Shown in pieces: positions 1 through 9,115 of a stretch of DNA of 64,000 nt. Made by a program: the position numbers and the translations under genes. How positions within the stretch are numbered: the first letter of the stretch is position 1; each line of letters starts with the position of its first letter. The notes below the pieces were generated by a model. It did not search any database and was not told the origin of the DNA. It saw nothing but the letters and a program-made list of their open reading frames with translations. The stretch lies in assembly GCF_030817535.1 (NCBI RefSeq), contig NZ_JAUSZL010000002.1:496001-560000 (forward strand), in the 5' to 3' direction. The DNA comes from Streptomyces sp. V3I8 (lineage in GTDB: Bacteria > Actinomycetota > Actinomycetes > Streptomycetales > Streptomycetaceae).

Positions 1-1
1 C

Positions 2-1102
2 CTGGAACCGCTGCGCGAGGACGAACTCGCGCGCGGCGCACAGGTGCTGGCGGTCCTGCGGGCGGCACCCGGACAGGCGCCGTCGGTGCGCCACGCCGTC
101 CCCGCGCGTTCGGCGCTGCCCGCCCCGGGCCGGCTCGACGAGGTCTGGCGCGGTGTCCTCGAGGAGCAGGAGACCGTCGTCGTCAGCGCCCCCGCCGCGA
201 ACGGTACGCGGCTGCGGTGGGCGGCGGCCCCGGTCTGGGACGGCGACCGGATCGGCGCGGCGGTGCTGGTCGGCACGGATCCGGCGCGCGGTGAACACGA
301 TCACGACGTGCTGGTGCGCTGGCTGGCGCTCGGCTGCACGGCCCTGGTCTGCTGCGCGGCAGCCGTCGGTCATCTGCTGTCCGGCCGCGCCATGCGCCCC
401 GCCCTGCGCGGCCTCGGCCAGCAGGAGCAGTTCCTGGCCGAGGCGGCGCACGAGCTGCGTACACCGCTGGCGGCGCTGCGGCTGGTGGCGGAGCGGGACG
501 GCTCCTCCGACGAGGCCCTGCGGCTGGTGGACCGGCTGAGCCGGCTGGTCACCGGGCTGCTCGCGAGGGCCCGCGCGGAAGCCGGTGCGCAGCCGGTCGA
601 GCGGGTGCCGTTGCGCCTCGACCAGCTGGTGGAGACCACGGTCGAGGAGCTGCCGGACCACGGGAGCGTCACCGTGGCCTGCGAACCCGTGGTGGTGCTC
701 GGCGACCCCGACCTGCTGGCCCAGGCGGTGCGGAACCTGGTGGAGAACGCCCAGCGGCACGGCGGCCCGGCCGGATCGCCGGTGGAGGTCACCGTCGCAC
801 CGGGCCTCGTCACGGTCCGCGACCATGGCGCGGGCGTGCCGCGCGCGGACCGCGAGAGGGTCTTCGCCCGAGGCGTCACCGGCCCCGCCACGGGAACGAC
901 GGGAGCGGGGGCCGGCGCAGGAACGGCGGGAGCGGGCGCCGGGACGGGAGCAGGGCTCGCCATCGTCCGGTGGGTCGCCGAGCTGCACCACGGCACCGCC
1001 CGCCTGGTGGACGCGCCCGGCGGCGGCCTGACCGCCGAGCTGCGCCTGCCGGCGCACCCGGCCGGGACGGCCGCGCCCCCACTCCGCGCGCAGCCGTCCT
1101 AG
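2..1102 (+). CDS. Sensor histidine kinase, C-terminal part (5' truncated by window)
   Basis: The frame is open from the first bases of the window, so the gene starts upstream. What remains is the end of a sensor domain, one hydrophobic segment (around 330-400), and a complete kinase core. The H-box is AAHELRTPLAALRL near 450, the N-box is NLVENAQRHGG near 735, and the G-box ends in GAGLAIVRWVAELHHG. A Gly/Ala/Thr-rich insert sits between the G1 and G2 boxes (about 880-950). The protein should be a membrane two-component kinase. Its response regulator is not in the window and would be expected upstream. The stop codon lies inside the first unit of a hexamer repeat. Confidence 0.9.
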   Translation: MEPLREDELARGAQVLAVLRAAPGQAPSVRHAVPARSALPAPGRLDEVWRGVLEEQETVVVSAPAANGTRLRWAAAPVWDGDRIGAAVLVGTDPARGEHDHDVLVRWLALGCTALVCCAAAVGHLLSGRAMRPALRGLGQQEQFLAEAAHELRTPLAALRLVAERDGSSDEALRLVDRLSRLVTGLLARARAEAGAQPVERVPLRLDQLVETTVEELPDHGSVTVACEPVVVLGDPDLLAQAVRNLVENAQRHGGPAGSPVEVTVAPGLVTVRDHGAGVPRADRERVFARGVTGPATGTTGAGAGAGTAGAGAGTGAGLAIVRWVAELHHGTARLVDAPGGGLTAELRLPAHPAGTAAPPLRAQPS

Positions 1103-1144
1103 TCCTAGTCCTAGTCCTCATCCTCATCCTCATCCTCATCCTCA
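1097..1144. repeat. Hexamer tandem repeat, TCCTAG x3 then TCCTCA x5
   Basis: Eight contiguous 6-bp units run with no interruption. The first unit supplies the TAG stop of the histidine kinase. Because units add 6 bp, copy-number change would not shift the frame. The repeat ends about 30 bp before the GH9 start. Confidence 0.9.
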
Positions 1145-1173
1145 TCTCATGAAGGCTCCGGCACCGTGGGCAC

Positions 1174-3111
1174 ATGAACCTTTCGCGCAGAACCGTGCTG
1201 CCGGCCACCGTGGCCGCGGGACTCGGCACCCTGCTCGTCGCCGGAAGCCTGTACGGCCTGCCCTTCGGTGACGAGCCCGCCCCGACTGAGGTCGCCGTCA
1301 GGGTCGACCAGGTCGGCTATGTGCGCGGCGAGTCGAAGCGTGCCTACGTCATGGGGCCCGCGGCGGCACTCGCGGGCGCGCGCTTCAAGGTCGTCGACGC
1401 CGGGGACGACGTGGTCACGGCCGGCAGGCTCGGGCCCTCCACCGGCCGCTGGAACGCCGAGTACTCCTCGGTACGCACCATCGACCTCTCCGCGCTGGAC
1501 ACCACCGGCACCTACCGCGTCGTGCTGACCGGGAGCGCGTCCGGCCGCTCGCCCGCCTTCCGGGTCGCCGGGGCCCGCGAGCTGATGACCCCGCTGGTCC
1601 GGGACAACGTCCGGTTCCTGCAGGCGCAGCGCGACGGAGCCGACGTGCACCCCGGTGCCGCGGGCGCCCGGGGGCGGACCCTGCGGCACGGGCCGTCCCA
1701 TCTCGCCGACCGGGACGCGGCCGTCCACGCCCCGCCGCGGTACGACGAGGAGGGCACCGAGCTGCTCGACGAGCGGCTGAGCCCGACCGGGGAGCGGGTC
1801 GACGTCTCGGGTGGCTGGTTCGACGCGGGCGACTTCCTGAAGTTCACCGGCACCACGTCCTACTCGGTCGCCGAACTGCTCCTCGCGCAGCGCGACCTGC
1901 CGGACCTGGAGGAGCTGTCCGCCGAGGCCTCGCACGGACTGGCCTGGCTGGACAGGATGTGGGACGGGGACAGCGGGACGCTCTACGCACAGGTCGGCAT
2001 CGGCGTGGGCAACGACGCCGTACGGACGGACCACGACGTGTGGCGGCTGCCGGAGGCCGACGACCGGCTGGACGTGTCACCCGGTGACCCGGACGACGCG
2101 ATCAAGCACCGGCCGGTCTTCCGTGCCGCCGAGCCGGGCGAGGCGGTCAGCGCCAGTCTGGCGGGCCGGGTGGCCGCGGCGTTCGCCCTCGCCGCACAGC
2201 GCGCGGCCGGTACGGACGAGGAGGAGGCCCGGACCTGGCTGGACAAGGCCGCCGCCGTCTACGCCCTGGCCGACACCCGGCCCGACCCCGACGAGCCGCC
2301 CCTCACCGCGTTCCCGCCCACCTTCTACCCCGAGGACTCCTGGCAGGACGACATGGAGTTCGGCGGCGCCGAACTGGCCCTGGCCGCACGGGAACTGGGG
2401 GACGACCGGGAGGGCGACTGGGCCGGCGACGCGGCTCGCTGGGCCGGGGCGTACCTGCGCTCCGACGTGCGGGGCACCCTCGGGGTCGCGGACGTCAGCG
2501 CCCTGGCGCACGTCGACCTGGCCACCGTCCTGGACGGCGGCCGGACGCACGGGATCGGGGCCGAGGAGCTGTACGAGGACCTGCGCCGCCAGCTGGAGGA
2601 CGGCGTGGCCCGCGCCGGGCACGACCCGTTCGGGGCCGGCGCCGTCTACGACGACTTCGACGCCGTGCCGCACACGTTCGGGCTGGTGGCCACCGCCCGT
2701 CTGTACGCGAGGGCGACGGGGGACACCCGTTACGCGGCCTTCGCCGGCCGGCAGCGGGGCTGGGCCCTGGGCGCCAATGCCTGGGGGACGAGCTTCGTGA
2801 TCGGCGCCGGCGAGGTCTATCCGCACTGCCCGGAACACCCGCTGGCGAACCTCCGGGGCAGCCACGACGGGACGGGCGCCATCCTGCGGGGCGCCGTGGT
2901 CAACGGCCCCAACGCGGCGGACAGGCTGGAGGAGCTGAACAGCTTCCCGACCATGAGGAAGTGCACGGCCGCCCCGCCGACGGGGGCCTGGAGCGACTTC
3001 GACGGCAAGGGCGCGCGCTACCTGGACGACGTGGGCGCCTGGCAGACCGTGGAGCCCGCGCTGGACTTCACCACCACGGCGCTGCTGGCCTTCACCCTGA
3101 CCGCAGGATGA
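1174..3111 (+). CDS. Secreted glycoside hydrolase family 9 (endoglucanase type)
   Basis: This 645-residue protein starts with a Tat-like SRRT signal and hydrophobic stretch. Residues about 35-130 resemble the Ig-like CelD N-domain that precedes many GH9 catalytic domains. The catalytic domain has the GH9 base motif GGWFDAGDFLKF near residue 215. It has the late loop with HPLANLRGSHDG and AVVNGPN, and the proton-donor Glu near the end in VEPALDFTTTALLAF. The expected role is hydrolysis of beta-1,4-glucan or a related glycan outside the cell. No carbohydrate-binding module is visible. The ribosome site is weak (GAAGG about 20 nt upstream). It appears monocistronic. Confidence 0.88.
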   Translation: MNLSRRTVLPATVAAGLGTLLVAGSLYGLPFGDEPAPTEVAVRVDQVGYVRGESKRAYVMGPAAALAGARFKVVDAGDDVVTAGRLGPSTGRWNAEYSSVRTIDLSALDTTGTYRVVLTGSASGRSPAFRVAGARELMTPLVRDNVRFLQAQRDGADVHPGAAGARGRTLRHGPSHLADRDAAVHAPPRYDEEGTELLDERLSPTGERVDVSGGWFDAGDFLKFTGTTSYSVAELLLAQRDLPDLEELSAEASHGLAWLDRMWDGDSGTLYAQVGIGVGNDAVRTDHDVWRLPEADDRLDVSPGDPDDAIKHRPVFRAAEPGEAVSASLAGRVAAAFALAAQRAAGTDEEEARTWLDKAAAVYALADTRPDPDEPPLTAFPPTFYPEDSWQDDMEFGGAELALAARELGDDREGDWAGDAARWAGAYLRSDVRGTLGVADVSALAHVDLATVLDGGRTHGIGAEELYEDLRRQLEDGVARAGHDPFGAGAVYDDFDAVPHTFGLVATARLYARATGDTRYAAFAGRQRGWALGANAWGTSFVIGAGEVYPHCPEHPLANLRGSHDGTGAILRGAVVNGPNAADRLEELNSFPTMRKCTAAPPTGAWSDFDGKGARYLDDVGAWQTVEPALDFTTTALLAFTLTAG

Positions 3112-3243
3112 CGCGGGCGCCGCGGGGCCGGGCGGGCGCCGCAGGATGACGGACGTGTCCGCGGGGCCGCGTACCCGACGCGGTCGTGGAATCATCGGTC
3201 CGCCGTATCGGCACGCGGACTGCGCGAGGAGTGACGGGCGGAC

Positions 3244-4086
3244 ATGGTCACCGACTGGGAGTGGGACGACACGCTGTTCCTGGGCGCGGCGGCCCACTAC
3301 CGCCGCGGCAGGCTCCCCTACTCCCCCGGGCTGGCGGACGCGCTCGCCGAAGCCCTGGAACCCGACGGGCGAGGACGCCTCCTGGACGTGGGATGCGGAC
3401 CCGGCACCGTCGCCCTGACCCTCGCCCACCTGTTCGACGAGGTCGTCGGCGTGGACCCGGACCGCGGGATGATCGCCGAAGCCGTGCGCGAGGCCACCGG
3501 GCGCGGGGTGGGCGGGAAGGCGCGGTGGGTGCGGGCCCGGGCCGAGGAACTGCCGGCCGGTCTCGGGACGTTCACCGTCGCCGTCTTCGCCCAGTCCTTC
3601 CACTGGATGGACCGCGACCCGGTGGCGGCGACCGTCAGGGACATGCTCCGGCCGGGCGGGGCCCTCGTCCACATCTCCGATCTGAAGGCGCGGACCCGGG
3701 CCGTCGACGGCCTGCCGCATCCCGCGGTGCCGTACGCGGCCCTGGACGAGCTGGTCGCACGCTACCTGGGCCCGGTCCGCAGGGCAGGCCGGGGCGTGCT
3801 GGCGCGGGGCACGCCGAGCGGGGAGGCGGCGGTGTTCACCCGCGCCGGATTCACCGGCCTGCGGCGCCTCGTGATCCCCGGCGGGCAGGTCCTGGAGCGC
3901 TCCGCCGACGACGTCGTGGCCGGCGTCTTCTCGATGTCGTTCTCGGCGCCGCATCTGTTCGGCACGCGTCTGGACGCCTTCGAGGCGGACGTACGCCGGC
4001 TGCTGCGCGAGGCCTCCCCGGCGGACCGCTTCTCCGAGCGGCAGCCGGGCACCGAGGTCTTCGTCTGGCGCCGGGCCCCCCGCTGA
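3244..4086 (+). CDS. Class I SAM-dependent methyltransferase
   Basis: This 280-residue Rossmann-type methyltransferase has motif I as LLDVGCGPGTVALTL (about residues 43-57) and the acidic end of strand beta2 as VVGVDPD. The FHWMDRD segment is typical of the UbiE/Methyltransf_11 group. The start ATG follows a GAGG-like stretch about 15 nt upstream. It has no partner gene, and the substrate cannot be inferred. The 3' neighbour is a stretch of gene remnants. Confidence 0.8.
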   Translation: MVTDWEWDDTLFLGAAAHYRRGRLPYSPGLADALAEALEPDGRGRLLDVGCGPGTVALTLAHLFDEVVGVDPDRGMIAEAVREATGRGVGGKARWVRARAEELPAGLGTFTVAVFAQSFHWMDRDPVAATVRDMLRPGGALVHISDLKARTRAVDGLPHPAVPYAALDELVARYLGPVRRAGRGVLARGTPSGEAAVFTRAGFTGLRRLVIPGGQVLERSADDVVAGVFSMSFSAPHLFGTRLDAFEADVRRLLREASPADRFSERQPGTEVFVWRRAPR

Positions 4087-4093
4087 AGCACCG

Positions 4094-4372
4094 TCACGCC
4101 TGGCACGCCTCCGCCTCCCTGGCCTCCCTGGCCTCCCTGGTGACCGTACGGTCCCGGGCGACCGCGCTCTCGCGCACGACCAGTTCGTACCCCGCCGTCA
4201 ACCGCGTGGGCGGGCCCCGCCTCGGCGGTGATCCGGTGCAGCACCGCGCCCACGGCCAGTTCGGCGACCCCCGCTCGTCCGGCCGGGGACGTAGCGGCGC
4301 CGGACACGGTGGTGACGTACGAGGAGGAGGGAGCGGCGCGCTCACGCTCTTCGCCGTCGACCGCGGCCGGCA
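4094..4372 (-). pseudogene. LacI-family regulator, C-terminal remnant with frameshift
   Basis: On the minus strand one frame encodes GVAELAVGAVLHRITAEAG, the usual penultimate helix of LacI effector domains. The normal continuation, TRLTAGYELVVRESA, is in the next frame. A single frameshift therefore lies near 4205-4225. The DNA-binding half is absent. The reading frame ends in a repetitive tail (TREAREAREAEACQA) encoded by a CTCCCTGGC-type repeat. The fragment abuts the P450 remnant, so both genes were probably lost in one deletion. Confidence 0.7.
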
Positions 4373-4420
4373 GGCGGGGCGGGGCGGGGACGGGAAAGCC
4401 TCGCGCAACCCTCAGGTGGT

Positions 4421-4653
4421 CAGGAACGTTTCTCCCCTTCGGGGCGGGCAAGCACAAGTGCATCGGCGACCGGTTCGCCCTCACCGAGCTGATCACCGCC
4501 GTCGCGACGATCGTCCGGCAGGTGCGGTTCGACCTCCCTCCCGGCCAAATCGTGCGGCCGGTGGCCCGGGCCACCGTACGGCCCGGGACCCTGCTGATGA
4601 AGGTCGCCCCGCCCTATGACGGAAAGAGTGGTTTGAGCTCCTCGTCCGTGTGA
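4421..4653 (+). pseudogene. Cytochrome P450, C-terminal remnant
   Basis: The frame carries the haem-binding loop FGAGKHKCIGDRFA with its cysteine ligand. It is followed by the L-helix and the final P450 strands up to TLLMKVAPPYD. The I-helix, the ExxR motif and everything upstream are missing. The open frame extends back to 4228, but that part shows no P450 similarity. The remainder cannot fold as a P450, so this is a deletion scar. Confidence 0.8.
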
Positions 4654-4686
4654 ATGCCCTGGATACGCGCCGGCCGTGTGCCAAGC

Positions 4687-6681
4687 ATGATCACGATGAC
4701 TACACACGACATGGACAACTCCCCTCCTCCGTCCCTTCATCCGCAGGACACGCCGCCCACGAGGCGTTCGGTGGTCACGGCGGCCGGTGCCACGGTCCTC
4801 GCCGCCGGACTCACCGCCGCCACCGCCGCGCCCGCGACCGCCCTGAGCCCCGTCGCCGTACCCTCGGTGGCGCCGGCCGCGGCGCCACCCGGTGTCGATC
4901 CCCAGGCCTACACCACGGTCGCCCGCGCCATCGCCGTGTACGACGAGCACGACGAGTCCCTGGTCCCGTCCTACGTACGGGCCGTCGAGCACGGTCTGCC
5001 ACCGAGCCGGGGCAGGGCGTCGAAGCGGGTCCTGATCGTCGGGGCCGGCCCGGCCGGTCTGCTCGCCGCCGATCTGCTCCACCGGGTGGGCCACGACGTC
5101 GTCGTGATCGAGGCCAACGACAACCGCGTCGGCGGCCGCATCAAGACCTTCCGCACAGGCGGTCACGAGAACGGCGAGCAGCCCTTCGCCGACCCCCGGC
5201 AGTACGCCGAGGCGGGGGCGATGCGCCTGCCCGCAAGCCACCCGCTCCTGATGGCGCTGATCGAGAAGTTCGATCTGCCGCGCCAGGAGTTCCTGCTGGT
5301 GGACGTGGAGGTCGACAACCCGGCGCAGCGCGCCAACCGCACCTGGATGCACATCAACGGCGTCCACATGCGCCGGGCCGACTACGAGCGGCACCCCGAG
5401 AAGATCAACGACACCTTCGGCGTCAGGGGCGACAACCGTACGAGGACCGCCTCGGCCATCCTCGCGGCCGCCCTGGAGCCCGCGCACCTGCTCATCCGCG
5501 GCAAGGAGGGCACGGCTCTCGTCGAGGGATGGGTCAAGATCCTCAAGCGGTACGGCCACTGGTCCATGTACCGGTACCTCACCGAGGTCGCCGGCCTCGA
5601 CGTCCGGACCATCGACCTCGTCGGCACCGTACAGAACCTGACCTCGCGGCTGCACCTCTCCTTCCTGCACAGCTTCCTGGGCAGCGCGCTGATCGACCCG
5701 AAGACGAAGTTCTGGGAGCTCAAGGGCGGCACCGCGGTGCTCGTCGACGCGCTGTACGCACCGGTGAAGAACAAGGTGCGGCTCGACAGGCGTGCCGTGC
5801 GCATCGAACGCGGCGACGGCGGCGTACGGGTGCACACCGTGTCGGAGGACTGCCAGACCGGCGACGGCGGTGTCACGGAGGTCTTCGAGGGCGACGAGGT
5901 GATCGTCACCGTGCCCTTCTCCGGGCTGCGCCACGTGGCCTTCGACCCGCCCCTGACCTACGGCAAGCGCCGCGCCATCACGGAACTGCACTACGACGCC
6001 GCGACCAAGGTGCTGCTGGAGTTCTCCCGGCGCTGGTGGGAGTTCACCGAGGAGGAGTGGAAGGAGGCGCTGGACTCCGTCGAGGACGGCCTCTACGCCA
6101 GGTACCGGGCCGGCAGGGTCAGGGACGGCAGACACCTGGGCGCACACCGGTCCGTACGGGACCTGGGGGTGACCCTCTCCGACGACCTCAAGAAGTGCTT
6201 CTCGGCCTTCCGCCCCGCCGTGTCCGGCGATCCCGAGGCCGCCCACGTCCGCGGCGGCGGCTCCGTCAGCGACAACGCCAACCGCTTCACGTACTTCGAG
6301 CACGCGCACCCCATGGAGGGCAGCGACGGCGGTGTCGTCCTCGCCTCCTACAGCTGGTCCGACGACGCCCTGAAGTGGGACGCGTACGCCGACGAGGAGC
6401 GGTACCTGCGCGCGCTCGCCGGAGTGCAGGCCGTCTTCGGCCGCCGCTGCGAGGTGTTCTTCACCGGCAAGTGCAAGACCCAGTCGTGGATGCGCGACCA
6501 CTACGCCTACGGCGAGGCCTCCGTCCTCTTCCCCGGTCAGCACACGGAGCTGTTCCCCGACATCCCGAGGTCGGAGGGGCCCCTGCACTTCGCGGGGTGT
6601 CACACGTCGATCAAGCCCGCCTGGATCGAGGGCGCCCTCGAATCCGCCGTCCGTACGGCGCTGAAGGTCCACACCGGCTGA
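4687..6681 (+). CDS. Secreted flavin amino-acid oxidase, L-glutamate-oxidase-like
   Basis: About 664 residues. A Tat-type leader ([18 protein letters not shown]) is followed by the FAD dinucleotide fold ([18 protein letters not shown]) and [10 protein letters not shown]. Long stretches match the Streptomyces L-glutamate oxidase as I know it: [30 protein letters not shown] and [18 protein letters not shown], in the same order. The expected reaction is oxidative deamination of an L-amino acid giving 2-oxo acid, ammonia and hydrogen peroxide outside the cell. Substrate choice was not resolved. The C-terminal flavin motif reads [16 protein letters not shown], with Cys where Glu is usual. An in-frame upstream ATG at 4654 is possible; 4687 is preferred because the leader then has normal length. 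Confidence 0.85.
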   Translation: MITMTTHDMDNSPPPSLHPQDTPPTRRSVVTAAGATVLAAGLTAATAAPATALSPVAVPSVAPAAAPPGVDPQAYTTVARAIAVYDEHDESLVPSYVRAVEHGLPPSRGRASKRVLIVGAGPAGLLAADLLHRVGHDVVVIEANDNRVGGRIKTFRTGGHENGEQPFADPRQYAEAGAMRLPASHPLLMALIEKFDLPRQEFLLVDVEVDNPAQRANRTWMHINGVHMRRADYERHPEKINDTFGVRGDNRTRTASAILAAALEPAHLLIRGKEGTALVEGWVKILKRYGHWSMYRYLTEVAGLDVRTIDLVGTVQNLTSRLHLSFLHSFLGSALIDPKTKFWELKGGTAVLVDALYAPVKNKVRLDRRAVRIERGDGGVRVHTVSEDCQTGDGGVTEVFEGDEVIVTVPFSGLRHVAFDPPLTYGKRRAITELHYDAATKVLLEFSRRWWEFTEEEWKEALDSVEDGLYARYRAGRVRDGRHLGAHRSVRDLGVTLSDDLKKCFSAFRPAVSGDPEAAHVRGGGSVSDNANRFTYFEHAHPMEGSDGGVVLASYSWSDDALKWDAYADEERYLRALAGVQAVFGRRCEVFFTGKCKTQSWMRDHYAYGEASVLFPGQHTELFPDIPRSEGPLHFAGCHTSIKPAWIEGALESAVRTALKVHTG

Positions 6682-6689
6682 GAGCGCCC

Positions 6690-6714
6690 GCCCGGGGCCC
6701 TGGCGGCCCCGGGC
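6690..6714. terminator. GC-rich hairpin after the oxidase gene
   Basis: Ten-bp perfect arms GCCCGGGGCC / GGCCCCGGGC enclose a 5-nt loop, 9 nt after the stop. It lies between convergent genes and could serve both strands. There is no U-tract, as is usual in Streptomyces. Confidence 0.6.
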
Positions 6715-6719
6715 CCAAC

Positions 6720-6761
6720 GGCTCCGGCTCCGGCTCCGGCTCCGGTCACGGCTCCGGTCAC
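6720..6761. repeat. Hexamer tandem repeat, GGCTCC/GGTCAC
   Basis: Seven 6-bp units: GGCTCC four times, then GGTCAC, GGCTCC, GGTCAC. The last unit contains the stop codon of the minus-strand TetR gene. As at 1097-1144, a gene terminates inside the repeat. Confidence 0.8.
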
Positions 6762-7456
6762 GGTGTCAGGAAGGCCTGCACGGCGGGTGCGTACCGGCCG
6801 ACGATGTCGTCGAGCGGCGTCGCGCGCAGTTCCCCGCCCCGCGCGATGCCGTACATCACGCCCAGGCCGAGCAGCATGCTCACGGCCAGTTCGGCGCGCA
6901 GGCCGGCGTCGGAGCCGTCGAGGCGCAGGGCGAGCCGGTCGCTCACCTGGGTACGGAAGTTGGTGCGGAGCGTGTCTCCCTGACTGCCGTGGAACGGGGC
7001 GAAGACGATGCGCAGCAGCGGGTCGGCGCCCCGTTCGCGCTGGCTCACCAGGACGTGGCGGACCATGTGACGGCCGAGGGCCGCCACGGGTGCGTCGAGC
7101 AGCACGGCGGCGTCCTCGTCGAAGGACATCACCTGGGCGAAGAGGGTCTCCTTGTTGCCGAAGTACTTCATGATCAGGGGCGGGCTGACACCGGCCCGTT
7201 CAGCCACGGCCTTGAGGGTGATGTCTCCGTGGGCGTGCCGTGCGAGGAGGTGGCGGGCCGCGCGCAGGATGGCCGCCTTGGTGGCTCCGGCGTCCCGGCG
7301 GACCGGGCCGCCGTCCGGCACGGCGGCGGGCGCGGCCACTGCCGCTGCCGCGGTCCCGGCACCAGCATGCGCAGGGGTCTCGGTATGCGCACGGGCGTCG
7401 GCACGAGCAGGGACGTGGGCAAGGGCATCGGCGTGGGAGGACTCCGGGGACATCAT
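6758..7456 (-). CDS. TetR-family transcriptional regulator
   Basis: 232 residues. After an Ala/His-rich tail of about 60 residues the HTH reads ITLKAVAERAGVSPPLIMKYFGNKETLF. It is followed by an all-helical effector domain. The ATG at 7456 overlaps the stop of the upstream MFS gene (ATGA), so the two are co-translated. A longer upstream start is possible but would lie deep in the MFS gene. The likely role is to repress the MFS/TetR operon, acting at the three palindromes at 8992-9070. The inducer is probably a substrate of the pump. The N-terminal extension is unusually long for the family. Confidence 0.88.
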   Translation of the reverse strand: MMSPESSHADALAHVPARADARAHTETPAHAGAGTAAAAVAAPAAVPDGGPVRRDAGATKAAILRAARHLLARHAHGDITLKAVAERAGVSPPLIMKYFGNKETLFAQVMSFDEDAAVLLDAPVAALGRHMVRHVLVSQRERGADPLLRIVFAPFHGSQGDTLRTNFRTQVSDRLALRLDGSDAGLRAELAVSMLLGLGVMYGIARGGELRATPLDDIVGRYAPAVQAFLTP

Positions 7457-8964
7457 GATTCTCCTGCTCCCTCCAGCAGCGTGTCCGCGGACCGTCCGCG
7501 CCGCCCCGACCACCGCCCGGCGTTCGCGGGCTCACCGCCCACCGGTATCGACAAGGCCATCGCGCACCCGGCCAGGGCGACCGCCCCGGCCATCGCGAAG
7601 GCCAGCAGATACCCCCGCAGACCGGGCAGGGGCAACCCGCCGACCAAGTGGGTGTGGTGCACCAGTACGGCGGCCACGGCCGCACTGCACACCGCCTGGC
7701 CGATGGTACGCATCAGGACGTTGACCCCGCTCGCGGAGCCGGTCTGCGCGGCGGGCACGGCTCCCAGGATCAGGGTGGGGAGGGCGGAGTAGGCGAGGGC
7801 GGTGCCGGCCGACACGATGGTGCCGCCCAGGACGATCACCCACAGGTCGCGGCTGTCCGCGATCCGTATCGCGTACCCGAACGCGATGACGGCGGCCCCC
7901 AGCGCGAGCGTCACGCGGGGACCGCGGGCCATGGAGATGCGGGCGGAGACCGGCGAGAGGAACAGCATGGTCACACCGCTGGGCAGCAGGCACAGTCCCG
8001 CGCCGACGATCGACAGGCCGAGCCCGTACCCGGTGCTCGTCGGCGCCTGCACGAGCTGCGCCGTGACCAGGGAGTTGGCGTAGAAGGAGAATCCGACGAG
8101 CAGGGCGGTCAGATGAGGCAGCGCGACGCTCGGGCGGGCGGCCAGCCGCAGGTCGACCAGCGGTCGTCCGGCCCGCAGTTGCTGCCACCACCACAGGGCC
8201 AGTACGAGCACGAAACCCGTGAACAGGGAGACGACCGGCACACCGGTCCAGCCCCACTCACCGCCCTGCGAGACCGCCAGCAGCAGGCAGATCAACAACG
8301 TGGCCAGGCCGAGGGCACCGAGCGTGTCGAACCGGCCCGGCTGCCGTACGGCCGACTCGTCCACCGCCCACCGGGCGAGCGCCAGCCCGGCCGCTCCGAG
8401 CGCGGCCGACACCCAGAACATGGTGTGCCAGTCCGCGTACTCGACGACCAGCGCGGCGAGCGGCAGGCCCAGCGCCGCGCCGATCCCGACCGTGGAACTC
8501 ATCAGGGCGACGGCGGAGACGGTGCGCTCGGGCGGCAGGACGTCGCGGAGGATGCCGATGGAGAGCGGCACCACGGCCGCGGCGGCGCCCTGCAGCGCCC
8601 GGGCCGCGATGAGCACCCGGATGTCCGAGGTCAGGGCGCACAGCACCGAGCCCGCCGTCATCAGCGAGAGGGCGAGGAGCAGGACGCGCTTCTTGCCGTA
8701 CATGTCGCCGGCGCGGCCCAGTACCGGCGTGAGCACTGCGCCCGCGAGGAGGGTCGCGGTGACGGTCCACGACACGGCGGCCGCGGTGGAACCGGTGAGC
8801 CGCGGCAGGTCGGGGAGCAGCGGTACGACGGCGGTCTGCATCACCGCCATCAGGATGCCGCCGTACGCGAGGACCGGGACCGTCAGGCGGACGCGCAGCC
8901 TCTCCAGGGACGAGACCCCGCCGACGGCGGACGGTTGCGCGGGCAGCGGCGGCGGATCCTGCAT
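7453..8964 (-). CDS. MFS drug/metabolite exporter, DHA2 (14-TM) type
   Basis: 503 residues with about 14 hydrophobic segments. Motif A appears as GRAGDMYGKKRVLL after the second segment. The antiporter-type motif region includes GIGAALGLPLAALV. Length and topology fit the DHA2 proton-driven efflux family in the plasma membrane. The start ATG at 8964 has a good ribosome site (AGGGAAG, 4 nt spacing). The longer frame to 9033 would run through operator DNA. It is the first gene of a two-gene operon with the TetR gene. Confidence 0.88.
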   Translation of the reverse strand: MQDPPPLPAQPSAVGGVSSLERLRVRLTVPVLAYGGILMAVMQTAVVPLLPDLPRLTGSTAAAVSWTVTATLLAGAVLTPVLGRAGDMYGKKRVLLLALSLMTAGSVLCALTSDIRVLIAARALQGAAAAVVPLSIGILRDVLPPERTVSAVALMSSTVGIGAALGLPLAALVVEYADWHTMFWVSAALGAAGLALARWAVDESAVRQPGRFDTLGALGLATLLICLLLAVSQGGEWGWTGVPVVSLFTGFVLVLALWWWQQLRAGRPLVDLRLAARPSVALPHLTALLVGFSFYANSLVTAQLVQAPTSTGYGLGLSIVGAGLCLLPSGVTMLFLSPVSARISMARGPRVTLALGAAVIAFGYAIRIADSRDLWVIVLGGTIVSAGTALAYSALPTLILGAVPAAQTGSASGVNVLMRTIGQAVCSAAVAAVLVHHTHLVGGLPLPGLRGYLLAFAMAGAVALAGCAMALSIPVGGEPANAGRWSGRRGRSADTLLEGAGES

Positions 8965-8991
8965 GGCACTTCCCTGGACGAGACAAGGCGG

Positions 8992-9070
8992 GGGTGAACA
9001 GCCATTCACCCTAGTCGATGAATCGTCGTTCACCTACCGTTCGATTCCGCGGGTGAATTCCTGTTCACCC
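8992..9070. promoter_or_regulatory. Three tandem 20-bp palindromic operators (probable TetR sites)
   Basis: Site 1 (8992-9011) is GGGTGAA-N6-TTCACCC. Site 3 (9051-9070) has the same arms and spacer length. Site 2 (9016-9035) is an imperfect copy, GATGAA-N6-TTCACC. They lie 28-107 bp upstream of the MFS start, where a repressor would cover the promoter. The local TetR is the obvious ligand. Confidence 0.75.
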
Positions 9071-9115
9071 GCCGAAAAACGCCCGTCCGTGATTCCGGCG
9101 CGGATTCACCGACCG

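Noticed and set aside
2077..3954. 625-codon antisense frame over GH9 and methyltransferase
   Set aside because: Low-complexity composition and no motif; both sense genes are well supported.
3762..4574. Complete LacI gene on the minus strand
   Set aside because: The effector-domain end is in two different frames and the DNA-binding half is absent.
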